Assembly: GCF_038404745.2 (NCBI RefSeq)
Contig: NZ_JAYKTT020000081.1
Span: forward strand, 124,001-188,000
Length of the DNA stretch: 64,000 nucleotides
DNA from: Chlorogloeopsis sp038404745
GTDB lineage: Bacteria; Cyanobacteriota; Cyanobacteriia; Cyanobacteriales; Nostocaceae
Direction of reading: 5' to 3'
A program made the position numbers and the translations under genes. Below the pieces are notes generated by a model. That model saw only the letters and a list, made by a program, of their open reading frames with translations, was not told the DNA's origin and did no database searches. The first letter of the stretch is position 1, and the number at the start of each line of letters is the position of its first letter. Below, one piece after another: positions 10,052 through 18,847 of this stretch.

Positions 10052-11555
10052 CTTTGCCAGTGGACTTCTATTACAGATCATCTCATTGAGCATAGGTTTA
10101 GTTAGCACACCTCTGTTACTGTATTGGCTAGGTGATGATCGCTATGGGGGGTTTCGCGCCGCGAGCGATTGGGGAAATTATCTCAATCTCTTAGAACTAG
10201 GTATTGGTGGTTCACTAATGGCACTGTTAGCCAAAGCAGTTGGAATTGGCGATCGCCAACAAATCCGCCTCACGCTAGCAACAGGAATCAAAGCTTACCT
10301 GAGCATTATGGCTGTCATGATAGTAGTGGCAGTTGGATTAGGCTGTTTTATCACCAATTTAGTGCCAGTTAAAGGAATTTTAGTAGATGAACTGCAAAAG
10401 GGCTACTGGTTAGGATTGCTACCTATCTTTTTGCTACCCTTAACCCCCTTTCGCCTCTTTGCAGATGCTAGCCAACGCAGTTATTTTGCTAATCTCTTTA
10501 TGATGTTTCAAAGCCTGCTAATGACAACTGTGGCACTAATATTAGCACGGGCAGGATTTGGCATCACTGGACAATATATAGCCACGGTGTTGGGTACTAT
10601 TTCCTTTCAACTTGTCATGTGCTGGGATGGGCTTCGTCGCTATCCAGACGTTTTTACAGCATTGACAGACCGCAAGTCTCAAATTCCGATTGAAAAACAA
10701 CTCTGGCAACTTAACTGGCCAACATTGGCTATAAATCTTTCAGGTCAATTGAGCTTGTTCACTGATAATATTATCATCTCCTACAGCTTAACTCCGGCAA
10801 CCGTTGTGCCGTTTTTTGTTACTCAACGTCTGGCAATGCTGGCGCAATCACAAATACAAGGCATTGGTAATGCTACTTGGGCTGCTCTTGCCGATCTCCA
10901 TGCTAAAGGAGAGCGAGAAAAGTTCAATTCCCGTCTAATTGAATTGACGAAGTTGGTAGCAGTAATAGGATTAGCTTTGATGATAGCGATCGCTGCTTAT
11001 AACCCTTACTTTATTAATTTATGGGTTGGACAAGACCGCTTCGGTGGCGACGGAGTTACCTTACTCGCTGTTTGTAATGGTTTTCTGTTAGGACTTTTGT
11101 CCCTCTGGGCATGGTGTTTTTGTGGGACTGGAATGCAGGCTATTGTGGTGTTACCTGCTACGCTAGGATCTGTAATCAATTTCATAGTCAGTATTATAAG
11201 TACACAGTTTTTAGGTATTGTCGGGCCTCTGCTGGGTACTTTTGTTGCATTTATAACTATTAGCTTATGGCAGCTACCATTACTACTGCGAAAGGTTTTT
11301 GGCACATCTTTGAGACAGCTTTTCTTTGCAGTGGCTAAACCCGTGATAGTTGGCATACCTTATGGTTTAGCAGTTTGGTGGATTGCCAGAAGCCACACTC
11401 CTTGGGGATGGTTTGGTTTAGCTGCTGAAATGGCTGTGTCTGCAATACTTTACCTTGTGATGGCATGGTTGCTAGTACTGAATGAAAGTGAGCGTAGCCA
11501 GTGGAATAGCCGCTTAGGTATGCTATTTTCAGCCATTCGCCTCAGGATCGGTTGA
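10017..11555 (+). CDS. Wzx-like polysaccharide flippase (MATE/MVF superfamily)
   Basis: The 512-residue protein is strongly hydrophobic with about 12-14 likely membrane spans. Its N-terminus, with the segment YWLGDDRYGGF after the first span, is characteristic of O-antigen and polysaccharide flippases. These proteins move undecaprenyl-linked repeat units across the inner membrane. The start is a GTG inside the 3' end of the GT4 gene (35-base overlap). Together with the partial polymerase-like gene at the left edge, it suggests a Wzx/Wzy-dependent pathway. The export genes wza and wzc are not in the window. It ends 79 bases from the convergent PhoD-like gene. Confidence 0.86.
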   Translation: MKSHRTGRSVINFASGLLLQIISLSIGLVSTPLLLYWLGDDRYGGFRAASDWGNYLNLLELGIGGSLMALLAKAVGIGDRQQIRLTLATGIKAYLSIMAVMIVVAVGLGCFITNLVPVKGILVDELQKGYWLGLLPIFLLPLTPFRLFADASQRSYFANLFMMFQSLLMTTVALILARAGFGITGQYIATVLGTISFQLVMCWDGLRRYPDVFTALTDRKSQIPIEKQLWQLNWPTLAINLSGQLSLFTDNIIISYSLTPATVVPFFVTQRLAMLAQSQIQGIGNATWAALADLHAKGEREKFNSRLIELTKLVAVIGLALMIAIAAYNPYFINLWVGQDRFGGDGVTLLAVCNGFLLGLLSLWAWCFCGTGMQAIVVLPATLGSVINFIVSIISTQFLGIVGPLLGTFVAFITISLWQLPLLLRKVFGTSLRQLFFAVAKPVIVGIPYGLAVWWIARSHTPWGWFGLAAEMAVSAILYLVMAWLLVLNESERSQWNSRLGMLFSAIRLRIG

Positions 11556-11634
11556 ATAGTTACTGTAGTTAAATAGGAGCAAAAAATTGAGAGAGGCGAT
11601 CGCGCTTTTGATGTCAACAGCAATACTGAAATAT

Positions 11635-14106
11635 TTACAAACAATCTTTTAGTAAATCACTCATAAGATGTTCACGATCATCAAACTCAAGCGAAACTTC
11701 ATACCTAGTTAATGGAAAAGGTTCCAAAAATGTACCTTTGTCCCAACTCTCTAGTTGCCACCAAAGAGTTTGTACAGCTACCTGCTTACCATCAACTACG
11801 TCAAAAGTAATTTCACCGAGATTATTTAATCCGACAATTTCTTTACCGTGTCCCTTTTTACCACGATAATCACGATAATTTTTAGCCATTGCTAAATACT
11901 GCTCTAAATATTGCTCGCGCTCTTCTCCAGGTAAGGGAGCAGATATATATTGAGGTTTGATGTAATCCGAATTTCGTGGTTCACAAACTTGTTCATATTT
12001 TCCTAATATAAAATCAATTCGATACCACCACTCAGGTTTTTGAGTAATTTCTAATAATCTATGCCAACTGCGTGCTTGAACTAAATCTATTTTGGCGGGT
12101 GTACCCTTAATTTTCCAAGGAATGCGTTGAAATATCTCATCAGCCAAAAAATCTATGACACCAATTTCTAGTTCCTTTTGTTCTTGATTGTTCCATCCTA
12201 AAATTTCTGCTGTTGGCAAATGTTTAATTGCTTGAATTGGGAAAAAACCTTTTTTATGTAATGAATGACTACCACCAGTTCCACTCACTTCATTTTTGAA
12301 GGAACTACTAGTAAATTGAACAACAATCATTTCAGTATTACTATTATGTGAAGATTGAAAAGGATGTGTTGCTGCATATTGCAGGCGAGCTGCAAAACCA
12401 TAATGTACATCACCAGATAAAACAATTACACGTCCTTTGTTTGCCGACGAAGTTCTTAATGCTAGAGCAGCAAGTAATCTTTCAAAAGCAGTTGCTTCTA
12501 AACCCCAAGCTTCTGGATCAAAACCCCAAGCCGCAGAGCCAATTGTTTCAGCAAAAGTTTTGGCAGCTTTTTGTATTGTCTCCAACAAAGGCACACCAAT
12601 GATAGGCCCTGGTGAAATTACCAAAGTCACCTCTGCATCCTTGGGAGGAATCACCGCTGATATTTGCTGATTGCATCCTTCCTCACTCAAAAGTCCGGGA
12701 AAATCGAATTCTTTGCCTGGAAATGCCCGCCAAGTACGAGTATCGAGTATTAAAACTTCATAACCTGGCCCTGTTACAGTATAGTGCCAATTTAAAGAAT
12801 CTTGATGATGGGATACTTGCCTGGGATTACTATTGCGAATATTGGCAGGCAATGGTAAACCAATCAGCCGAGTGATCTCATCCTCGGATTCTGGGCTTTG
12901 TCCTTGTGAAGTTGCCCATGTTTGTGCAGCTTGCAGTAATGCTGCTCCTGGTTTACCTTGTTCAAACTCATCTGGTGTATTTCCCCAAGCTTGGCAGATA
13001 GCATAAGCTAGTAAACCATTTTGCAGAACTCGCCTACCAAGAGGTTTACTGAGAACGCGATCGCACCAAGCCATGTTTAGATACCAATCATCGGTAATTT
13101 CGTGGTCGTCAAATATCATGTAAGTGGGAACATTAGCTAAAGCACGTCTAATTTTTTTGAGCGTTTCCCGAAAATTTTGTAAATGTTTCAGTTCTTTTTT
13201 AAATTCAGCTTCACCGCTTGCAAATTGTGATGAATTAGGATGCACATCTGCAAAAGTTGGTAAATCTTCTAATTTCGGCCATAACACATCACACCAGGCA
13301 AATAAATACATGACACAGAATTCGCCAAATGTGAATAAATGGCTTTTAGCAATATTAGAAATTCTGTTTATTTTATTAATACTAGCTGTTAAACCAGCCA
13401 CATAAGTTGCTAAATAATTACGCTTGCCAGGATTTAATAGTTCGGGATTTGTGACAACTGGCAGTATTTCTAGCCATCCCAAAAGTGTTTGGCTGCCATC
13501 CATTAACATGAATAGTAAAGCATCCGCCACATCATCTGTATAAATTTGATCGCCTGTCAGAAAAAGTTGATGTGGTCGTTTTCTCGGATCTTTTGCTAAA
13601 GCTTCTCGAATCATTTTATCCACAGTAGCTAGCGCATCTGTGCTTTCGCCATGTGGCTTGCGACAAGAACCGTGAATAAGGCGTAAATCTTTTAAATTCT
13701 TTGGTACAAGTGCAAAACTAGGCAATTCATATCCAGGATAGGTAATATCTGCAATCGAACCTTCTAGATTTAAAACTCCTGGCTGAGTTAGTGTTTCTCC
13801 AGGAGCAAAAGCTAAATTATACAGATAATTTTCACCATATAAAAGTACGGCACGGGAAGATTTGGCAGTAACAGCAACAATATGTAAATTAACTCCAAGT
13901 TGCGTTGTCTTCTTTCTACCTGTAATTAATACTTTTTTATGAGTATCGAAAATAACTAAAGTAACAGTGCGACTTTCTTTTAAAGCAATCCAGACAGTAA
14001 CGGCATTAGGTTCGGTACGTCGTAAAATAGGCCCTGCAAGAACAAGTGGTATTTGGTTAATTCGTTCTCTTAACGGTGTCCAACCCATACCACTTGTGCC
14101 ATCCAA
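11635..14106 (-). CDS. PhoD-like alkaline phosphatase family protein
   Basis: The 823-residue protein has an N-terminal beta-type domain (about residues 15-130) and then a metallophosphatase core. Visible motifs are HGSCRKPHG, LTGDQIYTDD, MIFDDHEITDDW and VLSGDVHYG, which supply metal ligands in the PhoD/calcineurin superfamily. No signal peptide or Tat motif is visible at this start, so the protein may be cytoplasmic, unlike classical secreted PhoD. It is much longer than typical PhoD because of inserted helical regions. A phosphodiesterase or phosphomonoesterase role is likely, but the substrate is unknown. It stands alone, convergent with the flippase gene. Confidence 0.86.
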   Translation of the reverse strand: MDGTSGMGWTPLRERINQIPLVLAGPILRRTEPNAVTVWIALKESRTVTLVIFDTHKKVLITGRKKTTQLGVNLHIVAVTAKSSRAVLLYGENYLYNLAFAPGETLTQPGVLNLEGSIADITYPGYELPSFALVPKNLKDLRLIHGSCRKPHGESTDALATVDKMIREALAKDPRKRPHQLFLTGDQIYTDDVADALLFMLMDGSQTLLGWLEILPVVTNPELLNPGKRNYLATYVAGLTASINKINRISNIAKSHLFTFGEFCVMYLFAWCDVLWPKLEDLPTFADVHPNSSQFASGEAEFKKELKHLQNFRETLKKIRRALANVPTYMIFDDHEITDDWYLNMAWCDRVLSKPLGRRVLQNGLLAYAICQAWGNTPDEFEQGKPGAALLQAAQTWATSQGQSPESEDEITRLIGLPLPANIRNSNPRQVSHHQDSLNWHYTVTGPGYEVLILDTRTWRAFPGKEFDFPGLLSEEGCNQQISAVIPPKDAEVTLVISPGPIIGVPLLETIQKAAKTFAETIGSAAWGFDPEAWGLEATAFERLLAALALRTSSANKGRVIVLSGDVHYGFAARLQYAATHPFQSSHNSNTEMIVVQFTSSSFKNEVSGTGGSHSLHKKGFFPIQAIKHLPTAEILGWNNQEQKELEIGVIDFLADEIFQRIPWKIKGTPAKIDLVQARSWHRLLEITQKPEWWYRIDFILGKYEQVCEPRNSDYIKPQYISAPLPGEEREQYLEQYLAMAKNYRDYRGKKGHGKEIVGLNNLGEITFDVVDGKQVAVQTLWWQLESWDKGTFLEPFPLTRYEVSLEFDDREHLMSDLLKDCL

Positions 14107-14415
14107 TAGTACATTTCGAGTATATTTGTTCGGCGAGTGATGTCAACTTCTACAGCATAATTCTTTTTCGTGCCAATTTCTATCGCTTTGACAACATAAC
14201 TTAGATTACCCTCTCTCTTCTTTGCTTACCTTTGTGTCCTACCCTTACGGGAAGCCGTACCTACGGAAGCCGCTAGCTAACGCAACGCCTGACGGCGAAC
14301 GCGTCTACCGCGTCTAACGCGTCTTTGCGGTTTTTTTCGCTTGCCCTCGGTTTTCACATCCTACCAGGCAAGTGATACTATTTCTTTGCTGAACTGAAGT
14401 TAGACGCTCAAAAAT
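14107..14415. repeat. Gene-free spacer with GC-rich REP-like repeat
   Basis: This 309-base gap separates the divergent PhoD-like and bcp genes. The stretch around 14238-14330 is a mosaic of short GC-rich units (cctacccttacgggaagcc, gcgtctaccgcgtctaacgcgtct). The first 19 bases occur in exact inverted form at 27416-27434. The right 80 bases are the likely bcp promoter region. I see no gene here. Confidence 0.6.
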
Positions 14416-14889
14416 ATGCCTAAATTAGGAGAAAAAGCACCCGATTTCACTGCACCCGATCAGAATGGGAACTTAGTTAGTCTTGGTGATTTCCAATCAA
14501 ATTGGCTTGTCCTCTACTTTTATCCCAAAGATGACACTCCAGGTTGTACAACTGAAGCCAAAGAATTTACTGATTTTTCTCTAAAGTTCAGCACCTTGGG
14601 AGCCACAATTGTCGGCGTCAGCCCCGATTCGGAAAAATCCCATTGTAAATTTATCGACAAACACAACCTGTCGATCCAGCTATTAAGCGATCCAGAACAC
14701 CAAGTATGTGAAGCTTACGGTATATGGCAGTTAAAGAAATTTATGGGCAAGGAATACATGGGTGTAGTGCGATCGACCTTTTTGATTGCTCCTGATGGTA
14801 AATTAGCTTATGCTTGGTCGAATGTGAAAGTTAAAGGTCACGTTCAGGCTGTGCTCGCTAAATTGCAGGAATTACTCAATAATGCCTAA
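14416..14889 (+). CDS. bcp: Thioredoxin-dependent peroxiredoxin, PrxQ/Bcp family
   Basis: The 157-residue protein has the full Bcp/PrxQ domain: GEKAPDFTAPDQNG at the N-terminus and the peroxidatic site KDDTPGCTTEAKEF with Cys44. The resolving Cys usually found five residues later (CxxxxC) is Lys49 here. Cys77, in SEKSHCKF, lies where alpha3-type PrxQ proteins carry the resolving Cys, and Cys98 is a third. The enzyme reduces hydrogen and organic peroxides using thioredoxin. It is a single gene, and its stop overlaps the end of a decayed convergent toxin gene. Confidence 0.93.
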   Translation: MPKLGEKAPDFTAPDQNGNLVSLGDFQSNWLVLYFYPKDDTPGCTTEAKEFTDFSLKFSTLGATIVGVSPDSEKSHCKFIDKHNLSIQLLSDPEHQVCEAYGIWQLKKFMGKEYMGVVRSTFLIAPDGKLAYAWSNVKVKGHVQAVLAKLQELLNNA

Positions 14890-15161
14890 AGCACTTTTGC
14901 ATCTGTAATCGTTACTATCAGCGTCATCGCAGCAACAGGTGAAGGGATAAAACCGCATTTTAACTAAAATTGTTTTTCTTGTTCTGAAATAGCGTGAACA
15001 AGAATGGCTCTGATGCCAGCAATTTTAGCTGCTTGCAATGTGGTAAGCGCCACTAGCTTCATTCTTGAGCGCACGTTTCCTCAAGTAATCATTAATTCAG
15101 AACTGCTAGAATCAAAATCTTCTAGTTGATGATCTGGTTTTATAGGTTGAGGTGGTTGCAT
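14886..15161 (-). pseudogene. Decayed GNAT acetyltransferase toxin (TacT-like)
   Basis: Reading the minus strand from the ATG at 15161 gives MQPPQPIKPDHQLEDFDSS, like the start of TacT-type GNAT toxins. A one-base shift near 15093 is needed to continue as LRKRALKNEASGAYH. About 75-80 residues, including the acetyl-CoA core, are then missing at about 15040-15045. The C-terminus resumes as TLQAAKIAGIRAILVHAISE and ends LKCGFIPSPVAAMTLIV. A TAG at 14966-14964 replaces the Tyr of the conserved FY pair. The gene lies directly after the DUF1778 relic, in the usual antitoxin-toxin order. It cannot encode a working enzyme. Confidence 0.8.
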
Positions 15162-15187
15162 TATTTGATTCTGCTCGTTAACCACCT

Positions 15188-15549
15188 TTAATCCCACGGT
15201 GCTTTTGTCGTCAGCAATTTACGGATATTTTCATTAGCAGAGGGTGGTGCATCAAGGAGTTCTAAAAATTGTTGGAATTTATCATTATCTAGTCTAAATA
15301 GCCGCCGATATAATAAAACCGCTTCGGCTTCTCGGCAAGCTGTCTCTATCATAAAATGGAGCGGCTCTTACCAAGAGCACCTGCCGCACTGTCGATTAAA
15401 TTACGTTGCGCCTGGTGTACCCGAATATTAATTGTGACATCACGGTTTCGATTAGTTGGCTGTGGCGATCGCAAATTGCTTCCAGCCCAAGGAAGATTTG
15501 CTAGCCTAATAATAATAGAATCGCATGAGGCGCGATCGCACAGGTACAT
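15188..15549 (-). pseudogene. DUF1778 (TacA-like) antitoxin with one-base frameshift
   Basis: The minus-strand frame gives RDVTINIRVHQAQRNLIDSA followed by AGALGKSRS, the ribbon-helix-helix DNA-binding part of DUF1778 antitoxins. It then stops early. Shifting by one base at 15355-15358 continues it as FMIETACREAEAVLLYRRLF and onward to KLLTTKAPWD and a TAA at 15190-15188. That tail is the family's toxin-neutralising segment. A single missing base explains the break. The true start is uncertain; 15549 is the farthest candidate and would make the protein somewhat long for the family. Confidence 0.8.
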
Positions 15550-15600
15550 GATATCTGCTAGGCAGCAAAACTTTATTCAAGTAACTAAAGAGACAGAACT

Positions 15601-16104
15601 ATGACGGCATTTGATGCTAAATCCACCCCTTCCTATAGCCAAGAAGATGTACAGCAAATTCTCAAGCTGGCGATCGCTCATCAATCTAAGGATCAAGAAA
15701 AAGAATTTTCTTACGAACAACTGTTGGAAATTGCTGCGGAACTAGACATTTCCCCAGAAACGCTTAAACTAGCAGAACGCGATTGGCAAGTGGCTCAGGG
15801 AGAAATTCTACAGCGACAAGCTTTTAACACTTACCGTACAGAAAGATTCAAAAAGCGTTTTGGCAAGTTTAGCATTGTCAACGGTGTTTTGCTGCTTGTA
15901 GATTTAGTTGGTGGTGGTGGTCTTTCTTGGTCACTGTATATTTTACTATTCTGGGGACTGGGTATAGGTCTTGATGCTTGGAATACTTTCCAAATTAAAG
16001 GAGAAGAGTACGAAATAGCTTTCCAAAAGTGGTATCGTAAGCATCAACTCAAACAAACCTTCAATAGAGTTGTGAATAAGTTTCTAAACGCGTGGCAGAG
16101 TTAG
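15601..16104 (+). CDS. 2TM domain protein
   Basis: The 167-residue protein has a soluble N-terminal helical part with FSYEQLLEIAAELDISPETL, a pattern seen before 2TM domains in cyanobacteria. A basic stretch follows, then two hydrophobic segments at about residues 97-124 separated by a short turn, and a basic tail with Trp. It is probably an inner-membrane or thylakoid protein of unknown function. It starts just after the toxin-antitoxin relic and ends before a long hairpin repeat shared with the convergent gene. Confidence 0.68.
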   Translation: MTAFDAKSTPSYSQEDVQQILKLAIAHQSKDQEKEFSYEQLLEIAAELDISPETLKLAERDWQVAQGEILQRQAFNTYRTERFKKRFGKFSIVNGVLLLVDLVGGGGLSWSLYILLFWGLGIGLDAWNTFQIKGEEYEIAFQKWYRKHQLKQTFNRVVNKFLNAWQS

Positions 16105-16124
16105 TGTTTGCTAGTCAAAGGCAG

Positions 16125-16236
16125 AGGGTAGAAGGAAGAGGAGGGGGAGAGTGGGAGAGGGGGAGAGTGGGAGAAGACGTGACTCACGATCCTTCCCCCT
16201 GTCCCCGTGTCTTTGCGTCCTCGTGTCCTCTTCCCA
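16125..16236. repeat. Purine/pyrimidine hairpin repeat (family D, copy 1)
   Basis: A purine-rich left arm (gggggagagtgggagaagac) is followed by the dyad core cgtgactcacg and a pyrimidine-rich right arm (atccttccccctgtcccc), giving a long imperfect hairpin. The same core and arms recur near 33745-33880, and a diverged version lies near 24385-24485. It lies between two convergent genes and could end transcription from both sides (inference). Confidence 0.7.
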
Positions 16237-16241
16237 GCACC

Positions 16242-17288
16242 CTAAATATTGATACCTACCCAAGATGCAATTGGCTCCGTAGACTTCACTAAATGCATTC
16301 CTGCATCAGCGAAACGTTGAAAAGCAGCATTGGCTTGGTCAGTAAAATCTAATACACCTGGCACCACCACTGGAGAAGTGCAATCCTCTAAAAGGTAAAC
16401 TTTCTGGGCTAGTTTAGGATCTTGTGCTTGAATTTCCGTCAGCAAATCATCTATCGTCCAAGCGACACAGTGGCTCTTTGCCTGTCCAGCGATAATCACC
16501 GCGTCAAATTCCAGTAATTTTTGAATAAAGCGGGTATTTTTCTCGGCAATGGGACGAGCGTTTATATCCTCTAACACCTCTGGACGCAGTACGGAGTAAT
16601 TTTCAGTGAGCGGATTACCGCCTTTAATCTCAAAATTGGTTTGACTGTGGCGAGCGATCGCATGAAAGAAACAGGCTTCTTCAACTGCTGACACCAAAGC
16701 GTGACCAATGCCGCCCAGCATAGAATGATAAGGCCAAATAGTGAGTGGGTACTTGCCATCTTTACTCAAGCGTTGGGCGTAATGCAAAGCATAAGATTGC
16801 AATCCCATGTAGTCACCTTCAGCAATACTATAGGCTATTGCTGGATTCACCTGCCATTTGCTCTGCTGTACATCAGCAAAGGAAATCATCGTCATGGGTG
16901 CGGGATGCTCTCCAACATCGTTCACCCAAAAAATAGGGTGAAAAATCTGCATAGCCGTGTGAGTATCCATTGTCGGCGCAATTTCCGTGATTACATTTAA
17001 ATTGCGATAAATGAATTCACATAACCGCACGTTGTCATCTACCGCACCCATGCCAGAGCGTCCACCGACAAATAGCTCAAAATCGGGAATACAAAAGGTA
17101 TTTTGGACATCGATCGCCATTAGAAAGATACGAGTTTTATCCTCAGCAGCAGGTTGGAGTTGGTGCTGCTTTGCCCAATCTTTTGCTTGTGCTGCTCTTT
17201 GTTGGTAAGGAACACGCCATACTTCACTAACACGGCGGGCATCGAAATGACTGGGAATGGGAAGTTGGGTAATAGTTTGAGCACTCAT
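16242..17288 (-). CDS. Isochorismatase-like cysteine hydrolase
   Basis: The protein has FLMAIDVQNTFCIP with the catalytic-type Asp, a cis-peptide region, and AGQAKSHCVAWTIDDLL with the nucleophilic Cys, as in nicotinamidase/isochorismatase-fold hydrolases. At about 348 residues it is much longer than usual (about 180-220), because of an N-terminal extension and an insertion before the Cys. I prefer the ATG at 17288 (MSAQTITQLP); a start at 17318 would add 10 residues. The substrate is unknown. It stands alone between repeat-rich spacers. Confidence 0.8.
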   Translation of the reverse strand: MSAQTITQLPIPSHFDARRVSEVWRVPYQQRAAQAKDWAKQHQLQPAAEDKTRIFLMAIDVQNTFCIPDFELFVGGRSGMGAVDDNVRLCEFIYRNLNVITEIAPTMDTHTAMQIFHPIFWVNDVGEHPAPMTMISFADVQQSKWQVNPAIAYSIAEGDYMGLQSYALHYAQRLSKDGKYPLTIWPYHSMLGGIGHALVSAVEEACFFHAIARHSQTNFEIKGGNPLTENYSVLRPEVLEDINARPIAEKNTRFIQKLLEFDAVIIAGQAKSHCVAWTIDDLLTEIQAQDPKLAQKVYLLEDCTSPVVVPGVLDFTDQANAAFQRFADAGMHLVKSTEPIASWVGINI

Positions 17289-17436
17289 AGATATATCTGT
17301 AAGATCTCTAGTATGCAAAGATTGTTAACAAAATAATGCTTGCTAAAGTAGCTTTGAAGTTTGACTCGACTTTAACTAAATTAAGCAGCACAGGCAAGTT
17401 ACAGCAAATTTCATTCATTTGAACCACATTTTTTTT

Positions 17437-17565
17437 CGGGGAGCCAGCGCGTTGCGGAGAGAAGCGCCGTGCGGGGGTTCCCCCCGTTGAGGCGACTTCG
17501 GAGGGTTCCCCCCGTTGAAGCGACTGGCGTCAAGTGGCGTCAACTGGCGTGCGGGTTTAGCAGAT
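17437..17565. repeat. GC-rich interspersed repeat cluster
   Basis: Within the 543-base gap before the catalase gene, the unit ggttccccccgttga(g/a)gcgact appears twice, followed by three copies of a tggcgt-type unit (ggcgtcaagtggcgtcaact). This is the short repeat mosaic common between genes of filamentous cyanobacteria. No gene is seen. Confidence 0.65.
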
Positions 17566-17579
17566 ATCCTTTCGTTTTG

Positions 17580-17670
17580 ATACTAAGTTGCAATTTGGAG
17601 GTAGTATTTCTCCCTCTGCTCCCCTGTCCCCTGCCTGCCAAAACTAATATGTTTGAAGGCAACTCGGTAT
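17580..17670. mobile_element. MITE-like element, family B copy 1
   Basis: This 91-base unit begins atactaagttgc and ends gcaactcggtat, so the ends form a 12-base inverted repeat with two mismatches. A second, 84-base copy with nearly the same interior lies at 60911-60994. Shared interior segments include gaggtagtatttctccc-like and tgccaaaactaatatgtttg. It is too short to encode a protein, so any mobility would depend on a transposase elsewhere. Confidence 0.7.
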
Positions 17671-17770
17671 GAGCTAGAGATTAAAACAAAACCCGCCCTT
17701 AGAGTATTGTCTGGTCTATTCATCTGAAAATGGCTGTAATTGAACGTTTAAAGTCTTGGCAAACAAAACA

Positions 17771-17809
17771 GTAATAAGAAAACTGACACCTAGAAGTAGA
17801 TGCCAGTTT
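17771..17809 (-). terminator. Likely Rho-independent terminator of the Mn catalase gene
   Basis: On the minus strand the sequence folds as a 13-bp stem with wobble pairs (AAACTGGCATCTA with TAGGTGTCAGTTT) and a CTTC loop, followed by TCTTATT. It lies about 50 bases after the catalase stop codon. Confidence 0.6.
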
Positions 17810-17861
17810 ATGGATTATTATGTTGAGCAAATGCGTTATTCAATTTTGAATTTTGGCAATT

Positions 17862-18782
17862 CTAACCACCAATAATCATGCGATCGCTCGCATTCTGTTG
17901 TCCCTTAGCTTCTTCTCTGGCTTGGGGCGTACCGTGCAGTTTTGGTTCGGGCTGGGGTGGTGTTGGTTCCGGGCCTAAGGGTTGGGGATTTTTAACGTAC
18001 TGAAATTCTCCTTTGCCGTCCATTGAAGGGCCTTTTGCCCAGCGTCCTTCAGCACTTTCTGTTCCTTCAGAATTATTCCAGAACTGGTAAGCAAACTCGC
18101 GCTTTTCCAATTCCAATGGGAAAGAACTGGGAACAGGAGTATCTTCCAGCCCCTCTGCTTTCAAATCTTCAATAGCTGCTAACCACTGGTTTTGATGCAT
18201 AGTGTCGCGAGCGATCATGAAACTCAGGGTATCTTTCACACCCGGATCGTTAGTCATTTCATACAGACGTACCGCTTGCAAGCGTCCCTGAGACTCTGCA
18301 TGGAGATTTGACCGGAAGTCTGCCATTAAGTTACCACTGGCAATGATAAAGCGACCATTCCAGGGGAAACCAACGCTATCAGCTGGCATAGCACCCAAAC
18401 CAGAAACAATGGCGTGTTGGGGATTCATCGCCGCCGCCATTACATCGGTAATTATATCCCGTGGATTGCTACCGCCCATAACCGCACCCACAACTGGATC
18501 TTTAGCACCATCTTCTTGCAGTTTGATCGGCGCTTTATCCAACAGGTGAGCGATCGTTGTAGCCAGCATTTCAATGTGACCGATTTCCTCAGTACCTATA
18601 TCGAGGAGCATATCCCGATATTTTGCAGGGCCTCGGCAATTCCAGCCCTGAAACAAATACTGCATCATTACTGTCATTTCCCCAAAGGTGCCACCGATGA
18701 GTTCTTGAATCTTCTTCGCGTAGATCGGGTCTGGTTTTTCTGGCGGTTTGAAGTACTGTAGCTTCTTGGTGTGATAAAACAT
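17862..18782 (-). CDS. Manganese catalase
   Basis: The 306-residue protein matches the dimanganese catalase family. Glu35 (GTFGEMTVMM), Glu66 and His69 (TEEIGHIEM) sit at the numbering known for manganese ligands. The later parts include AESQGRLQAVRLYE and ARDTMHQNQW, which hold the remaining Glu and His ligands. It converts hydrogen peroxide to water and oxygen without heme in the cytoplasm. The C-terminal tail is rich in Pro and Glu. It opens the stress island. A perfect inverted repeat lies 35 bases upstream of the start and a terminator hairpin lies downstream. Confidence 0.96.
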   Translation of the reverse strand: MFYHTKKLQYFKPPEKPDPIYAKKIQELIGGTFGEMTVMMQYLFQGWNCRGPAKYRDMLLDIGTEEIGHIEMLATTIAHLLDKAPIKLQEDGAKDPVVGAVMGGSNPRDIITDVMAAAMNPQHAIVSGLGAMPADSVGFPWNGRFIIASGNLMADFRSNLHAESQGRLQAVRLYEMTNDPGVKDTLSFMIARDTMHQNQWLAAIEDLKAEGLEDTPVPSSFPLELEKREFAYQFWNNSEGTESAEGRWAKGPSMDGKGEFQYVKNPQPLGPEPTPPQPEPKLHGTPQAREEAKGQQNASDRMIIGG

Positions 18783-18816
18783 TATTATTCCTTAATTAAT
18801 TACAACTTGTTGGGCT

Positions 18817-18847
18817 AGCACAAATTCAAACTCTAATAATTTGTGCT
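18817..18847. promoter_or_regulatory. Inverted repeat upstream of Mn catalase
   Basis: AGCACAAATT and AATTTGTGCT form a perfect 10-bp inverted repeat with an 11-base spacer. It is 35 bases upstream of the catalase ATG, within the region where a promoter and operator would lie. Binding of a regulator is inference; it could also form an RNA leader hairpin. Confidence 0.45.

Noticed and set aside
14107..14230. Minus-strand frame reading GNLSYVVKAIEIGTKKNYAV upstream of the PhoD-like gene
   Set aside because: The frame is different from the PhoD frame, has no good start and no similarity I can name; it is probably chance.
15356..15604. 82-codon plus-strand ORF opposite the antitoxin relic
   Set aside because: It is the antisense shadow of the DUF1778 relic; the minus-strand reading has clear family similarity.
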